A stretch of DNA of 54,075 bases, from NCBI GenBank assembly GCA_965657795.1, contig CBFHQJ010000023.1, positions 1-54,075 of the forward strand, in the 5' to 3' direction. Within the stretch, counting starts at the first letter, position 1. Every line of letters begins with the position of its first letter. The notes beneath the pieces are model-generated. The model saw only the letters and a program-made list of their open reading frames with translations. It was not told the origin of the DNA and did not search any database. Of the stretch, positions 35,934 to 44,515 are shown piece after piece. The stretch is from SW10 sp965657795. GTDB taxonomy: Bacteria > Verrucomicrobiota > Verrucomicrobiia > Verrucomicrobiales > Akkermansiaceae. A program made the translations under genes and the position numbers.

Positions 35934-36932
35934 TTAAAAGCCGGTGCCTGTGGTGAGGGTTTTAATACGCATGATGTAGTAATCAGCGGTCATATAGAGA
36001 GTAGAGCCGTCTTCACCCCAGGCGCAGTTTGCGGTCCGGTGTCCGGTGAGAATACGGCCGAGAAGTTTGCCCTTGGGGCTGATTACGAGGACGCCGCCAG
36101 GGCCGGTCGTCCAGATGTTGCCCTTGATATCGGTCTTGAGACCGTCGGGAAGTCCTTTATCGGTTTTGCCCAGTTCGGTGGCGTCAAAGAGAAGAGTCCC
36201 TTTGCCGACGTTTCCTTTCCCATCTACCGGGTAGGACATGATCCAGGCTTCTTCGCCATGCGATTGCGCGACGTAGAGAATCTTACCATCGTTCGAAAGT
36301 GTGACGCCATTCGGACGTTTTAAGTCCGGAATCACCATGGATACCGAGCCATCGAGGTTGATGCGGTAAACACCAAAGGCATCAATCTCACGGGTAGGAT
36401 CCTTTTCCTTTTTCGGAAGTCCGTAGGGTGGATCGGTGAAAAAGATGAGGCCGGATGAGTGGACGCAAAGATCGTTTGGCGAGTTAAAGCGCTTCCCTTC
36501 GAACTTGTCGGCGAGAGTGATTTTGCCGCCATTTGCCTTGGTAATCATGGAGACTCGGCGATCGCCGTGCTCGCAGAACAGGAGGCGACCTTCGTTGTCA
36601 TAGGTCAGTCCATTTGATCCGGGTTCGCCACTGTAATTACTGGGACCAGTGTATCCCGAAGGCTTCAAAAACACCGAGATTCCGTCCTTCATATTCCATT
36701 GGTAAACGGTGTTCTCCGGGACATCGGAAAAGAGAAGGCGGCTGTTTTTCTTGTCCCAAACAGGACCTTCAGACCAGTTGAAGCCGGATGCGATGACTTC
36801 GATCTTCGCATCAGGGGTGATCAATTGATCGAGCGCAGGGTCCAAGCGTTCCACCGACCCTGCGGTTGGAAAAGGTTGCTGTTGTCCCGAAGCGATCGCA
36901 CAGACGAATGTCGAAATATAAAATAGTTTCAT
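35934..36932 (-). CDS. Secreted SMP-30/gluconolactonase-type enzyme
   Basis: This 332-residue protein has an N-terminal signal peptide (MKLFYISTFVCAIASGQ) and a six-bladed propeller of the SMP-30/LRE/gluconolactonase family. Calcium-site and active-site motifs are visible: 'SEGPVWDKKNSRLLFSDVPEN', 'SNGLTYDNEGRLLFCEHGDRR', 'FNSPNDLCVHSSGLIFFTDPPYG', 'RPNGVTLSNDG' and 'LPDGLKTDIKGNIW'. The family hydrolyses sugar lactones to acids. Export suggests work on environmental or polysaccharide-derived sugars. It is followed by a GntR regulator and preceded by the PSD1 cytochrome gene 63 bases upstream, which suggests one transcription unit. Confidence 0.9.
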   Translation of the reverse strand: MKLFYISTFVCAIASGQQQPFPTAGSVERLDPALDQLITPDAKIEVIASGFNWSEGPVWDKKNSRLLFSDVPENTVYQWNMKDGISVFLKPSGYTGPSNYSGEPGSNGLTYDNEGRLLFCEHGDRRVSMITKANGGKITLADKFEGKRFNSPNDLCVHSSGLIFFTDPPYGLPKKEKDPTREIDAFGVYRINLDGSVSMVIPDLKRPNGVTLSNDGKILYVAQSHGEEAWIMSYPVDGKGNVGKGTLLFDATELGKTDKGLPDGLKTDIKGNIWTTGPGGVLVISPKGKLLGRILTGHRTANCAWGEDGSTLYMTADYYIMRIKTLTTGTGF

Positions 36933-36995
36933 GAACGCTTCTTATCTGGTCGGATCGACTTTGTCGAAGACTCTCTTTTTGAAGAGATTTCACAG

Positions 36996-39893
36996 TTACT
37001 TCGTGAGAGCATCATCCAAGTTGAGTATGGCGCTGGCAACAATGGTGTACGCTGCTCCATCAGGAGTGCCGGCCAGTCCGGAATACTGATTTGGATCCGC
37101 GTCAAAGTCAGCGGCGGTTTCCTTAAAGAGTTTCATCAATATCTCCATTTGCCGAGGGCTTGGCTTAAGGCTGGTGGCGATTCGGAACCCGGTTGTAAGT
37201 TTTGTTTCGATCGATCCCTCGGTGTCATACTTCATTCGTCGGGCGAGGCCCTGGGCCATTTCCGAGAATGCTTCGCCGTTCAGGGTTGTGAGGGCGGCCA
37301 GCGGAGTGTTTGAAACAAGGCGTCTGGAGCTGCAGGTCTCCCGCGTCGGCGCATCGAAGGCACCAAAGGCCGGGAAAGGAATACTACGTTTCCAGTAGGT
37401 GTAAATGGAGCGACGGTAGCGATTGGGATCGCCGATTTTAGCGGCGTTCCAAGGGCCGTCACTGAAGGGTTTCCACACTCCGGTGGGAATTGGCGGACGG
37501 ACCGGAGGGCCAAATAATTTCTCCGTAATTAAGCCGGACGCCGTGAGATGGTGATCGCGGACTTGCTCCGCACTCAAACGGTTTCGGGGACCGCGAGAGA
37601 GGTAGATGTTGAGGGGATCCTTCTCCTTGGAGATCGAGGAAATTTTGCTGGATTGGCGATAGGTGGCGGAGAGGAGGATTTCGCGAATGAGTGTTTTGAC
37701 CGAATGATTCATTTCGGTTTCAAAACGAACGGCTAAATCGTCGAGAAGGTCGGGATGGCTGGGAGCGACGCCGGTGGAACCAAAGTCTTCGAGGGTCTCT
37801 ACGAGCGAGCGGCCAAAGATTTGACCCCAAACACGCGCAACGAGGACCCGTGAGGTGAAAGGGTTATCTTTTCCTGTCATCCAATTGGCGAGGTGAAGGC
37901 GGGTGGGCCTTTCGTCTTTTTGGTAGGGAAGCGCGCCGAGTGAATCGGGAATGCCGGGAGTGAGTGGCTTGTCATCTTTCTCAAGCCAATTACCGCGTTT
38001 AAAGGTGCGGGTGTCGCGTTGGAGTTCGGGCTGCAGCCTATCCATAATTGCCAGACTGGTTTTGCCGAGCTTGTTGTAATCGGCAAGAGCTTGGTCGCGG
38101 GTCTTGAGATCTTTGATCGTCGCCGGTTTTCCGAGCCAATCCTGGAAGGCCGGGTCGGAGGTGAGATCGATCCGGCCCCGTTTCGTGGCCATGGGACCGG
38201 TCGGAGCAGCGGCGTTGTGATGAAGTTCGAGATGAAGTTTCGCTCCTTCCGGAAGTTGCAGGGGATCTTGGAGAATAACGACGCAGGACCTTGGGTGGTT
38301 TTGGTGCGTGTAGGCACCCCAACCGGACCCTCCTTTTTTTAAGGAGTCATTGGGATTCCACATGGGGAAATCATCGTCGCCGAGAACGTGGGCGAGTGGA
38401 ATTTCAACGGGCTTTTCTTGATCGGGAAACGTTGCTTTTAGAGTGATGCGGGAAAGGACGGCTCCGAGCTGTGGTGAGTGGATTGCTTTTTTAAGATCAA
38501 GGGGAAGGGTATGAATTCGGAGTGCAGTGACTTTCTCAAGTGAATTTGGTTTTGGAATCTCGAGCTTGAAGACGATGTTGTTGGGGATCGTCCCTTCGGT
38601 GAGGAATTCCTGGTAGCCATCGAGCTGGCGGGACTTGGATCCGACCCTTTCCGAATTCACCTTCATCTGGTTGACCTTGGTCCAACCTGTGTTGGAGATC
38701 AGCTGTCGGGCCTGGTCTTGAACCTTGGTTTGGAGCTCGCGGTATTGGCGGCGAAGCCCGGCAATGGCAGGATAGTCTTCGAGTTGATCCGGGACCTTGA
38801 GGGTGGGGTAATGCGTGTTGAGATCAAGGTCTCGCGAGTTGTTGAAGAGCGCCATGAACTCGTAGTATTCATGATGACGAATGGGTTCATAAGGGTGCTC
38901 GTGGCATTGCACACACTCGAAGGTGATTCCCTGAAGGCCTTTCCAGGTGGTGTTGACCCGATCCATGACGGCCATCACGCGGAATTCTTCATTGTCGGTT
39001 CCTCCTTCGGCATTTTGCTGGGTGAGGCGGTGGAAGTTGGTCGCGATAAGATCGTCGAGGCTTGGATTGGGCAGGAGGTCGCCAGCCAGCTGTTTGATCA
39101 AAAATTGATCGTAAGGCATGTCTTGATTTAGCGCCCGAATCACCCAGTCCCGATAGGGCCAGGCATTCCAACGACGGTCGGCTCCGAGGCCTTCGGAGTC
39201 AGCGTAGCGGGCGACATCCAGCCATTGGCTGGCCCATTTCTCCCCGAAGGCTTCGTTGGCGAGAAGTTCATCGACGACTTCCGCAACTGCTAGGTCGGGG
39301 TTCTTCGTATAAGCTTTTTCGAAGTGGTCCAGAAGTTCGAGAGAAGGGGGCGTTCCTACGAGATCGAGGCTCAGCCGCCGAAGGAGTCGACCCGCTGAAG
39401 CAGGAGCAGAGGGCTTCAACGCTTCTTCATCCAGCTTTGAGAGAACAAAGGGGTCGATCGCGGTCTTGTGCCATTTTAGATCCGAGGTGGCCGGCGCTTC
39501 ATGACGGGTGGGTTTTTCGAAAGACCAGTGATTGTTCCACTCGGCTCCTTCTTTGATCCAACGACGAATCAGCTCCGCCTCATGAGCTTTTAAAGGAGGG
39601 CCGTGTTTCGGCTGGGGCATGACTTCATCCGGGTCGTCAGAAAGAATGCGCATGAGCATTTCCGAGGAGTCCGGATCGCCAGGAACGACAGTAGGTTTGC
39701 CCGATTTTCCAGTCGCCAGAGCTTCTTCCCGATAAAGAAATGAAACCTCTCCGCTCTTTTTAACACCACCGTGGCACGGGAGGCAGTTGGTGTTTAGAAT
39801 GGGGCGGACTTCTCTTGAAAAATTGACTTTTTTAGCAGCGAAAAGCGGCTGGGAAAGAACTAGAAGGAGAAGAATGTAGTTTCTCATGAACAT
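36996..39893 (-). CDS. PSD1 cytochrome c / DUF1549-DUF1553 protein
   Basis: The 965-residue exported protein (signal MFMRNYILLLLVLSQPLFA) has the planctomycete/verrucomicrobial order. A PSCyt1 domain with the haem-binding motif CLPCHG is at about 36-41, and 'EVMPQPKHGPPLKAHE' supplies the probable Met ligand. DUF1549 follows (about 150-360: 'GEKWASQWLDVARYADSEGLG', 'FHRLTQQNAEGGTDNEEFRV'). DUF1553 is C-terminal (about 650-930: 'NPFTSRVLVARVWGQIFGRSL'). A second CxxCH-like site, 'CVQCHEHPYEP', occurs near 325. These proteins usually pair with a DUF1501 gene, which is absent here. Associated lactonase and GntR genes suggest a sugar-related role, but its redox function is unknown. Confidence 0.92.
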   Translation of the reverse strand: MFMRNYILLLLVLSQPLFAAKKVNFSREVRPILNTNCLPCHGGVKKSGEVSFLYREEALATGKSGKPTVVPGDPDSSEMLMRILSDDPDEVMPQPKHGPPLKAHEAELIRRWIKEGAEWNNHWSFEKPTRHEAPATSDLKWHKTAIDPFVLSKLDEEALKPSAPASAGRLLRRLSLDLVGTPPSLELLDHFEKAYTKNPDLAVAEVVDELLANEAFGEKWASQWLDVARYADSEGLGADRRWNAWPYRDWVIRALNQDMPYDQFLIKQLAGDLLPNPSLDDLIATNFHRLTQQNAEGGTDNEEFRVMAVMDRVNTTWKGLQGITFECVQCHEHPYEPIRHHEYYEFMALFNNSRDLDLNTHYPTLKVPDQLEDYPAIAGLRRQYRELQTKVQDQARQLISNTGWTKVNQMKVNSERVGSKSRQLDGYQEFLTEGTIPNNIVFKLEIPKPNSLEKVTALRIHTLPLDLKKAIHSPQLGAVLSRITLKATFPDQEKPVEIPLAHVLGDDDFPMWNPNDSLKKGGSGWGAYTHQNHPRSCVVILQDPLQLPEGAKLHLELHHNAAAPTGPMATKRGRIDLTSDPAFQDWLGKPATIKDLKTRDQALADYNKLGKTSLAIMDRLQPELQRDTRTFKRGNWLEKDDKPLTPGIPDSLGALPYQKDERPTRLHLANWMTGKDNPFTSRVLVARVWGQIFGRSLVETLEDFGSTGVAPSHPDLLDDLAVRFETEMNHSVKTLIREILLSATYRQSSKISSISKEKDPLNIYLSRGPRNRLSAEQVRDHHLTASGLITEKLFGPPVRPPIPTGVWKPFSDGPWNAAKIGDPNRYRRSIYTYWKRSIPFPAFGAFDAPTRETCSSRRLVSNTPLAALTTLNGEAFSEMAQGLARRMKYDTEGSIETKLTTGFRIATSLKPSPRQMEILMKLFKETAADFDADPNQYSGLAGTPDGAAYTIVASAILNLDDALTK

Positions 39894-39954
39894 ATTCTGT
39901 TACGGTGAACACCCGACGATATTTCGATCGGTGTCAGGTTGATTTGAGGGCAAT

Positions 39955-39979
39955 AAAAAAGCCCGCAGGGAGGCGGACT
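39955..39979 (-). terminator. Rho-independent terminator after small acidic gene
   Basis: On the minus strand AGTCCGC and GCGGGCT pair (one G-U) around a 6-base loop, followed by six T. It lies 28 bases past the stop of the 66-residue gene. Confidence 0.8.
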
Positions 39980-40006
39980 TTGCGAGAGGCTTTTAGGGGC
40001 TAGAAA

Positions 40007-40207
40007 TTAGCCTCCGAAAAGACCCTTGACTTTGTCGAGGACATCGCCGCCCACGTCAGGCATTTCGCCTTTCAGCACGGAGTCGAGCATTCCGCCCATA
40101 CCCTCGGGAAGCTGATCTTTCACGAAGTCGAGAACAGTTTCAATTACACCATCCAACTTATCATCGTCGATACCGAGTGCCGCCAATTTTTCTTTAAGTT
40201 CGTCCAT
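40007..40207 (-). CDS. Small acidic helical protein
   Basis: This 66-residue protein, MDELKEKLAALGIDDDKLDG to a Gly-rich end (VKGLFGG), has amphipathic helices and many Asp/Glu. There is no signal peptide and no Cys. It has its own strong terminator and lies just downstream of a tRNA gene on the same strand. Short proteins of this appearance are common in Verrucomicrobia, with no role known. I infer only that it is real, from its codon pattern and termination. Confidence 0.6.
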   Translation of the reverse strand: MDELKEKLAALGIDDDKLDGVIETVLDFVKDQLPEGMGGMLDSVLKGEMPDVGGDVLDKVKGLFGG

Positions 40208-40238
40208 GTTTCTATCGCTACGCTGTTGTTTGATGAAG

Positions 40239-40320
40239 TACCGGGAACAGGGGTCGAACCTGCACGCCCAAGGGCACGTGATCCTAAATCACGCGTGTCT
40301 ACCAATTCCACCATCCCGGC
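40239..40320 (-). tRNA. tRNA-Leu (anticodon UAG)
   Basis: The minus-strand cloverleaf has acceptor GCCGGGA pairing with TCCCGGT (terminal G-U) and discriminator A; CCA is not encoded. The anticodon stem CGTGA / TCACG holds loop TTTAGGA, so the anticodon is UAG, reading CUN leucine codons. An extended variable arm (TGCC-CTTG-GGCG) confirms a class II tRNA. The T arm is GCAGG-TTCGACC-CCTGT. It is not a stop-codon suppressor, since that would need CUA or UCA. Confidence 0.93.
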
Positions 40321-40442
40321 TTCTTGCGACCGATCTTATTGACTTGGCCGAGGGTTGCAAGTTGATCTGTTGCAGAATTCTCAACTTTTTTAGATGTCTA
40401 TGAAAAATCGCCACCCAGGAAATGGCTGATAGCGTTCTCCCC

Positions 40443-41210
40443 ATGTTCTTTCCGATCAGTGACGATGACCGTCATTTGATGAAGCCGGCATACGTTTCGA
40501 TCGCTTTCATCGTGATTAATGTCGCTGTTTATCTTTATCAGATTGCGAATCCGGCCTTTACGATGGGTTGGAGTGTCGTTCCCTGGGAGATCACTCATGG
40601 ATCTGATCTTGTGGGGACCCGGATTTTGGGAAGTCAGGTGTCTCAAGTGCAAATTGATCACGTTGCCGGGCCTTCCCCGATTTATCTGACTCTTTTGAGT
40701 TCAATGTTTATGCATGGGAGCTGGATACATCTTGGTGGAAACATGCTCTATCTGTGAATCTTTGGAGATAACATCGAGCATCGCTTTGGTTCGACCCTTT
40801 TGGTGGGCTTCTACCTGATTACAGGATTGGCGGCCTCAGCGGTGCAAATCGCTCTTGGTCCCGATAGCATGATTCCCAATCTTGGTGCTTCCGGAGCAAT
40901 TTCTGGGATTCTCGGAGCCTATCTGGTGCTTTTTCCTCGGAACAGGGTGAATGCAATCCTGTTTGTCCGCATGGTTTCGGTGCCGGCTGTCATTGTGCTC
41001 GGTATGTGGATTGCGATGCAGCTCTTCCAAAGTCATGGATCATGGAAGACGGTTGGGGAAAGCGACGGAGTGGCCTATGGGGCTCACATTGGAGGCTTTT
41101 TGGCTGGCGCCTTCTTTGGGGTTTTGACGCGCCTTCTTTTTAAAGGCGAACCGGAGACTGTCTTCAAACGTCGATTTGATGTTGATCCATCGGTAGAACA
41201 ATATTGGTAA
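40443..41210 (+). pseudogene. Rhomboid protease gene broken by TGA
   Basis: One frame from the ATG at 40443 (an alternative start at 40422) to 41210 is interrupted once by TGA at 40755-40757, codon 105 of 255. The first part contains the oxyanion-region motif 'HGSWIHLGGNMLYL'. After the stop come 'IFGDNIEHRFG', the catalytic Ser in 'NLGASGAISGILGAY' and the catalytic His in 'VAYGAHIGGFLAGAFFG'. Rhomboids read 'NMLFLWIFGDN' at this point, so the stop exactly replaces a conserved Trp (TGG to TGA). All catalytic residues remain. An intact copy would be an inner-membrane serine protease. As read, it gives a truncated, inactive product. Confidence 0.87.
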
Positions 41211-41262
41211 TCAACAATCCGGGATTGCCAGAGGCTTGGTGCTTGGGCCACTCTCCGTTCCG

Positions 41263-42078
41263 ATGCGTTTTGCGGTTTTAGGGAGTGGCAGCGGAGGGAA
41301 TTCCACCATCGTCGAGTGCGATGGGAAATATCTCTTGATTGATGCCGGTCTGAGCGCGAAGCAATTGAATCTTCGTCTGGCCCGACTGGGCGTTGCTCCG
41401 GAGAAGTTGACAGGGATTCTGCTGACTCACGAACATGGCGATCATGTTCGTGGTCTTGATGTTTTCCTGCGTAAGTGCCGTGTGCCGATTCTGGCGTCAA
41501 TCATGACTGGCCGCGTGGTTCAGGAAGGTCTCCGTGAGCCGGCGCAGTGGGTTGCATTTGAAAGCGGGCAGAAATTTAAGTGGGAAGGCTTTGAATTCAC
41601 GACATTTGCGCTGCCTCACGATGCGGTTGAGCCGGTGGGATACGTGATTGCGAAAGGCGAACGAAAGGTCGGGGTTGCAACTGATCTGGGGCATGTCGAT
41701 GCCAAGGTTATGGCGGCTTTGAAAGGAGTCGAGGGTTTGGTTTTAGAGGCAAATTACGAATGGCAAATGCTGGAGGCCGATGTGAAGCGGCCTTTTAGCA
41801 CCAAGCAGCGAATTTCTTCGCAACACGGGCATTTGTCGAATGAGCAAGCGGCTGATTTGGTGGCAAAGCTGGTTCCAGAAGGCCTGAAGCGGGTTGTCTT
41901 GGGGCATCTGAGCAGCGATTGTAATTGCCCGATCAAAGCGGTGGAAGTTGTTCGGGATAAAATTGGTAGTGGAGATCTCGAAATCTGCGCGGCTTCGCAA
42001 AACGAAGTGACCGACTGGCAGAGCATCGAACCCGAGATTGATCCTGCTTTTTACGGAGAACTCTTTGGTCCCCGATGA
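41263..42078 (+). CDS. MBL-fold hydrolase, YycJ/WalJ-like
   Basis: From the ATG at 41263 the product is 271 residues with a metallo-beta-lactamase fold. It begins 'MRFAVLGSGSGGNSTIVE', has the metal-binding motif 'LLTHEHGDHVRGL', further ligands in 'VGVATDLGHVD' and 'SSQHGHLSNEQA', and the final His in 'VVLGHLSSDCNCP'. This matches the YycJ/WalJ group, small cytosolic nucleases linked to DNA metabolism and cell-wall signalling in Firmicutes. The biological role in this phylum is not settled. It sits ahead of trpE with a 45-base gap and may be cotranscribed with it. Confidence 0.88.
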   Translation: MRFAVLGSGSGGNSTIVECDGKYLLIDAGLSAKQLNLRLARLGVAPEKLTGILLTHEHGDHVRGLDVFLRKCRVPILASIMTGRVVQEGLREPAQWVAFESGQKFKWEGFEFTTFALPHDAVEPVGYVIAKGERKVGVATDLGHVDAKVMAALKGVEGLVLEANYEWQMLEADVKRPFSTKQRISSQHGHLSNEQAADLVAKLVPEGLKRVVLGHLSSDCNCPIKAVEVVRDKIGSGDLEICAASQNEVTDWQSIEPEIDPAFYGELFGPR

Positions 42079-42123
42079 ATTTCGCGTTGCGCTTCAGGTG
42101 ATGGTGGGCAAACTGCCGCCCGC

Positions 42124-43626
42124 GTGAATCAGGTTCCAGTCAAGCCCAGTGCCGAGGAGTTCGTTGAGTTAGCGCAGGCCGGAAATGTCGTGCCTGTCTA
42201 TGCTCAGCTTGCTGCTGACTTCGAGACTCCGGTCTCAGCCTTTTTGAAGCTCCGCGATGGCAGAAATGCCTTTCTCTTTGAGAGCGCGGAGAACACGGAT
42301 GCGAGCGGACGATGGTCGATTGTGGGCAGTCAGCCACGCTGGGTTTTTACCTCGCGGGGCGATGAGGTCACGATCGAGCGGGGCGGCGAAGTTGAGAGAC
42401 GGAAGCGTGAGGGGGATGTCCTTGACGAAGTGCAGCGACTGATGGCTGGTTACAAGCCGGTGATTCATGGTGATGCTCCGCCTTTTTTCGGAGGTGCAGT
42501 CGGCTATGTCGGCTACGACGCTGCTCAGCAATTTGAGCCGACAATTTCCGAGTGCCCGGAGGATGATCTGGGCCTTCCCGAGTCCATCTTCTTTCTTGCC
42601 GACACTCTTGTAGTGTTTGATCACAAATTGAGACGCCTTCTCGTAGTTGCAAATGCCATGCTGGATGAGGCGTCGTCGGTTGATGAAGCCTATGCCCTGG
42701 CGGTTGGGCGTATCGGAGCGGTGATAGGAATGCTGGATCGTCCTCTCCACGTTTCTCCTTTGAACGGTCTAGCCGAGGTTGATACTCCGGCTCCGCGCAG
42801 CAATACGACGCAGGCCGAGTATGAGGAGATGGTCCTCAAGGCGAAGGAATATATTGCGGCGGGTGATGCCTTTCAGGTGGTTCCGAGCCAGCGCTTCGAG
42901 GCTGATTTCGAAGGGTGTAATATTGATCTCTACCGAGCACTTCGGCACATCAATCCATCACCTTACATGTTCGTTTACGAGACTCCTGATTTTTCCTTGG
43001 TAGGAAGTTCTCCCGAGGTCCATGTCCGGGCGGTTGATGGTCGCATCGATATTCGACCCATTGCCGGAACGCGTTGGAGAGGTAAAACCCCCGAAGAAGA
43101 TGATGCTTTGGCTGCCGACCTTTTGGCGGACGAAAAAGAATGTGCCGAACACGTCATGTTGATCGACCTGGCCCGTAACGATGTGGGCCGGATCTCCGAG
43201 TCGGGCTCTGTGAGTGTTGACGACCAAATGATCGTGGAGAGGTATAGTCACGTGATGCACATTGTTTCCAATGTCAGTGGGCGTCTTTCTCCCGAACACT
43301 CGTCGTATGATGTTTTACGTAGTACTTTTCCGGCAGGAACGGTGAGCGGAGCCCCGAAGATCAGGGCAATGCAGATCATCAATTCGCTCGAGAAAAACAA
43401 GCGCGGAACTTACTCCGGCGCGGTCGGCTATTTTGGCTGGGATGGGAACCACGATTCTTGTATCGCCTTGCGGACCTGCGTCTTGAAAGACGATAAGGTT
43501 TACATTCAGGCCGGAGCAGGCGTGGTTGCGGACAGCGATCCCACCTATGAATACAACGAAACGGTAAATAAGGCTGCCGCAATGATGCGAGCCGTCGGGT
43601 TGGCAAAAACCCTGGCAAAGCCATGA
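42124..43626 (+). CDS. trpE: Anthranilate synthase component I
   Basis: This 500-residue protein is the normal TrpE length. An N-terminal regulatory domain includes 'NAFLFESAENTDASGRWSIVG' (Trp-feedback LLES-like region). The chorismate-binding domain follows from about 230: 'AGDAFQVVPSQRFE', 'LVGSSPEVHVR', 'IAGTRWRGKTPEEDDALA', 'DLARNDVGRISESGSV', 'FPAGTVSGAPKIRAMQII'. With TrpG it converts chorismate and glutamine to anthranilate, the first step of tryptophan synthesis. GTG start. The stop overlaps the ATG of the DUF2007 gene that separates it from trpG. Confidence 0.95.
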   Translation: MNQVPVKPSAEEFVELAQAGNVVPVYAQLAADFETPVSAFLKLRDGRNAFLFESAENTDASGRWSIVGSQPRWVFTSRGDEVTIERGGEVERRKREGDVLDEVQRLMAGYKPVIHGDAPPFFGGAVGYVGYDAAQQFEPTISECPEDDLGLPESIFFLADTLVVFDHKLRRLLVVANAMLDEASSVDEAYALAVGRIGAVIGMLDRPLHVSPLNGLAEVDTPAPRSNTTQAEYEEMVLKAKEYIAAGDAFQVVPSQRFEADFEGCNIDLYRALRHINPSPYMFVYETPDFSLVGSSPEVHVRAVDGRIDIRPIAGTRWRGKTPEEDDALAADLLADEKECAEHVMLIDLARNDVGRISESGSVSVDDQMIVERYSHVMHIVSNVSGRLSPEHSSYDVLRSTFPAGTVSGAPKIRAMQIINSLEKNKRGTYSGAVGYFGWDGNHDSCIALRTCVLKDDKVYIQAGAGVVADSDPTYEYNETVNKAAAMMRAVGLAKTLAKP

Positions 43627-43952
43627 AGGAGGTTTATCGACACAGTGAGTTTATTCGAGTGAGTCATTTTCGTGATCTCTTGGAAGCCGCCGGAATTCCG
43701 ACTATGCTGCGCAACGAGCACCTGGTTCATGGAGTGGTGGAGATTCCCATCTCTGAGTTTTATCCTAATCTCTGCGTCATGAATGACGAGGACTATGAGG
43801 AAGCTTGGACCATTATCAATAAGGTGATCGAAGCTGAAAAATCTCCAGTCGGTGATGATGTCTCATGTCCTAAATGTGGGGGGAATAATCCCGAAAATTT
43901 TGCAGAGTGTTTCGCCTGCCAAACTCCACTTGCTACTACAGACCCATGTTAG
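43623..43952 (+). CDS. DUF2007 / zinc-ribbon protein
   Basis: The 109-residue protein has an N-terminal DUF2007-like fold (about 1-70: 'HFRDLLEAAGIPTMLRNEHL', 'NDEDYEEAWTIINKVIE'), which resembles a PII-like/ferredoxin-like signalling domain. A C-terminal zinc ribbon follows: 'CPKCGGNN' and 'CFACQTPL', two CxxC pairs. Its start overlaps the trpE stop by four bases and its stop overlaps the trpG start by seven. All three are therefore translated together. A regulatory or assembly role for anthranilate synthase is a context-based guess. Confidence 0.82.
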   Translation: MKEVYRHSEFIRVSHFRDLLEAAGIPTMLRNEHLVHGVVEIPISEFYPNLCVMNDEDYEEAWTIINKVIEAEKSPVGDDVSCPKCGGNNPENFAECFACQTPLATTDPC

Positions 43953-44509
43953 TCGTTATCGATAACTACGATTCGTTCACCTACAATTTGGTGCAGTACT
44001 TTGGTGAACTCGGTGCCGAGATGAAGGTTCTTCGGAATGATGTCGTGACGGTGGATGAACTCCGCGATCTTGGGCCAACGCGGATTTGTGTTTCACCGGG
44101 ACCCTGCACTCCAAACGAGGCCGGGATTTCCTGTGAGGTCATCGAGTCCTTTGGTGGTGAGATCCCCATTTTTGGAGTTTGTCTGGGACACCAGTCCATC
44201 GGTCAGGTTTATGGGGGTGAAGTTGTGCGGGCCAAGGAGCTGATGCACGGAAAGACCTCGATGATTCATCATGAGGGGCGAAGTGTTTTCAAGGGGCTTG
44301 CCAACCCTTTTGAGGCGACGCGTTACCACTCTCTCATCGTGAAAAAAGAATCTCTTCCTGATTGTCTGGAAGTGACAGCCTGGACGGAGGACGGGGTCAT
44401 TATGGGTTTGAAGCATAAAGACCTGAATGTTCATGGAGTGCAGTTTCACCCGGAGTCAATTTTGACCGATTCCGGGAAACGGATTCTTCAAAATTTTCTC
44501 GATCTGTAA
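43946..44509 (+). CDS. trpG: Anthranilate synthase component II (glutamine amidotransferase)
   Basis: The product is 187 residues from the ATG at 43946 (MLVVIDNYDSFTYNLVQYF). It is a class I glutamine amidotransferase with the nucleophile Cys in 'GVCLGHQSIGQVYGG', the oxyanion segment 'SPGPCTPNEAG' and the catalytic His-x-Glu in 'GVQFHPESIL'. It supplies ammonia from glutamine to TrpE; in many bacteria the same subunit also serves PabB. The gene ends seven bases before the convergent moxR stop. Confidence 0.95.
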   Translation: MLVVIDNYDSFTYNLVQYFGELGAEMKVLRNDVVTVDELRDLGPTRICVSPGPCTPNEAGISCEVIESFGGEIPIFGVCLGHQSIGQVYGGEVVRAKELMHGKTSMIHHEGRSVFKGLANPFEATRYHSLIVKKESLPDCLEVTAWTEDGVIMGLKHKDLNVHGVQFHPESILTDSGKRILQNFLDL

Positions 44510-44515
44510 ATCCGA

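Noticed and set aside
40239..40320. tRNA with UAG in the anticodon loop as an amber suppressor explaining the in-frame TAG codons
   Set aside because: UAG as anticodon reads CUA/CUN leucine codons. A TAG suppressor would need CUA. The tRNA is an ordinary class II tRNA-Leu.
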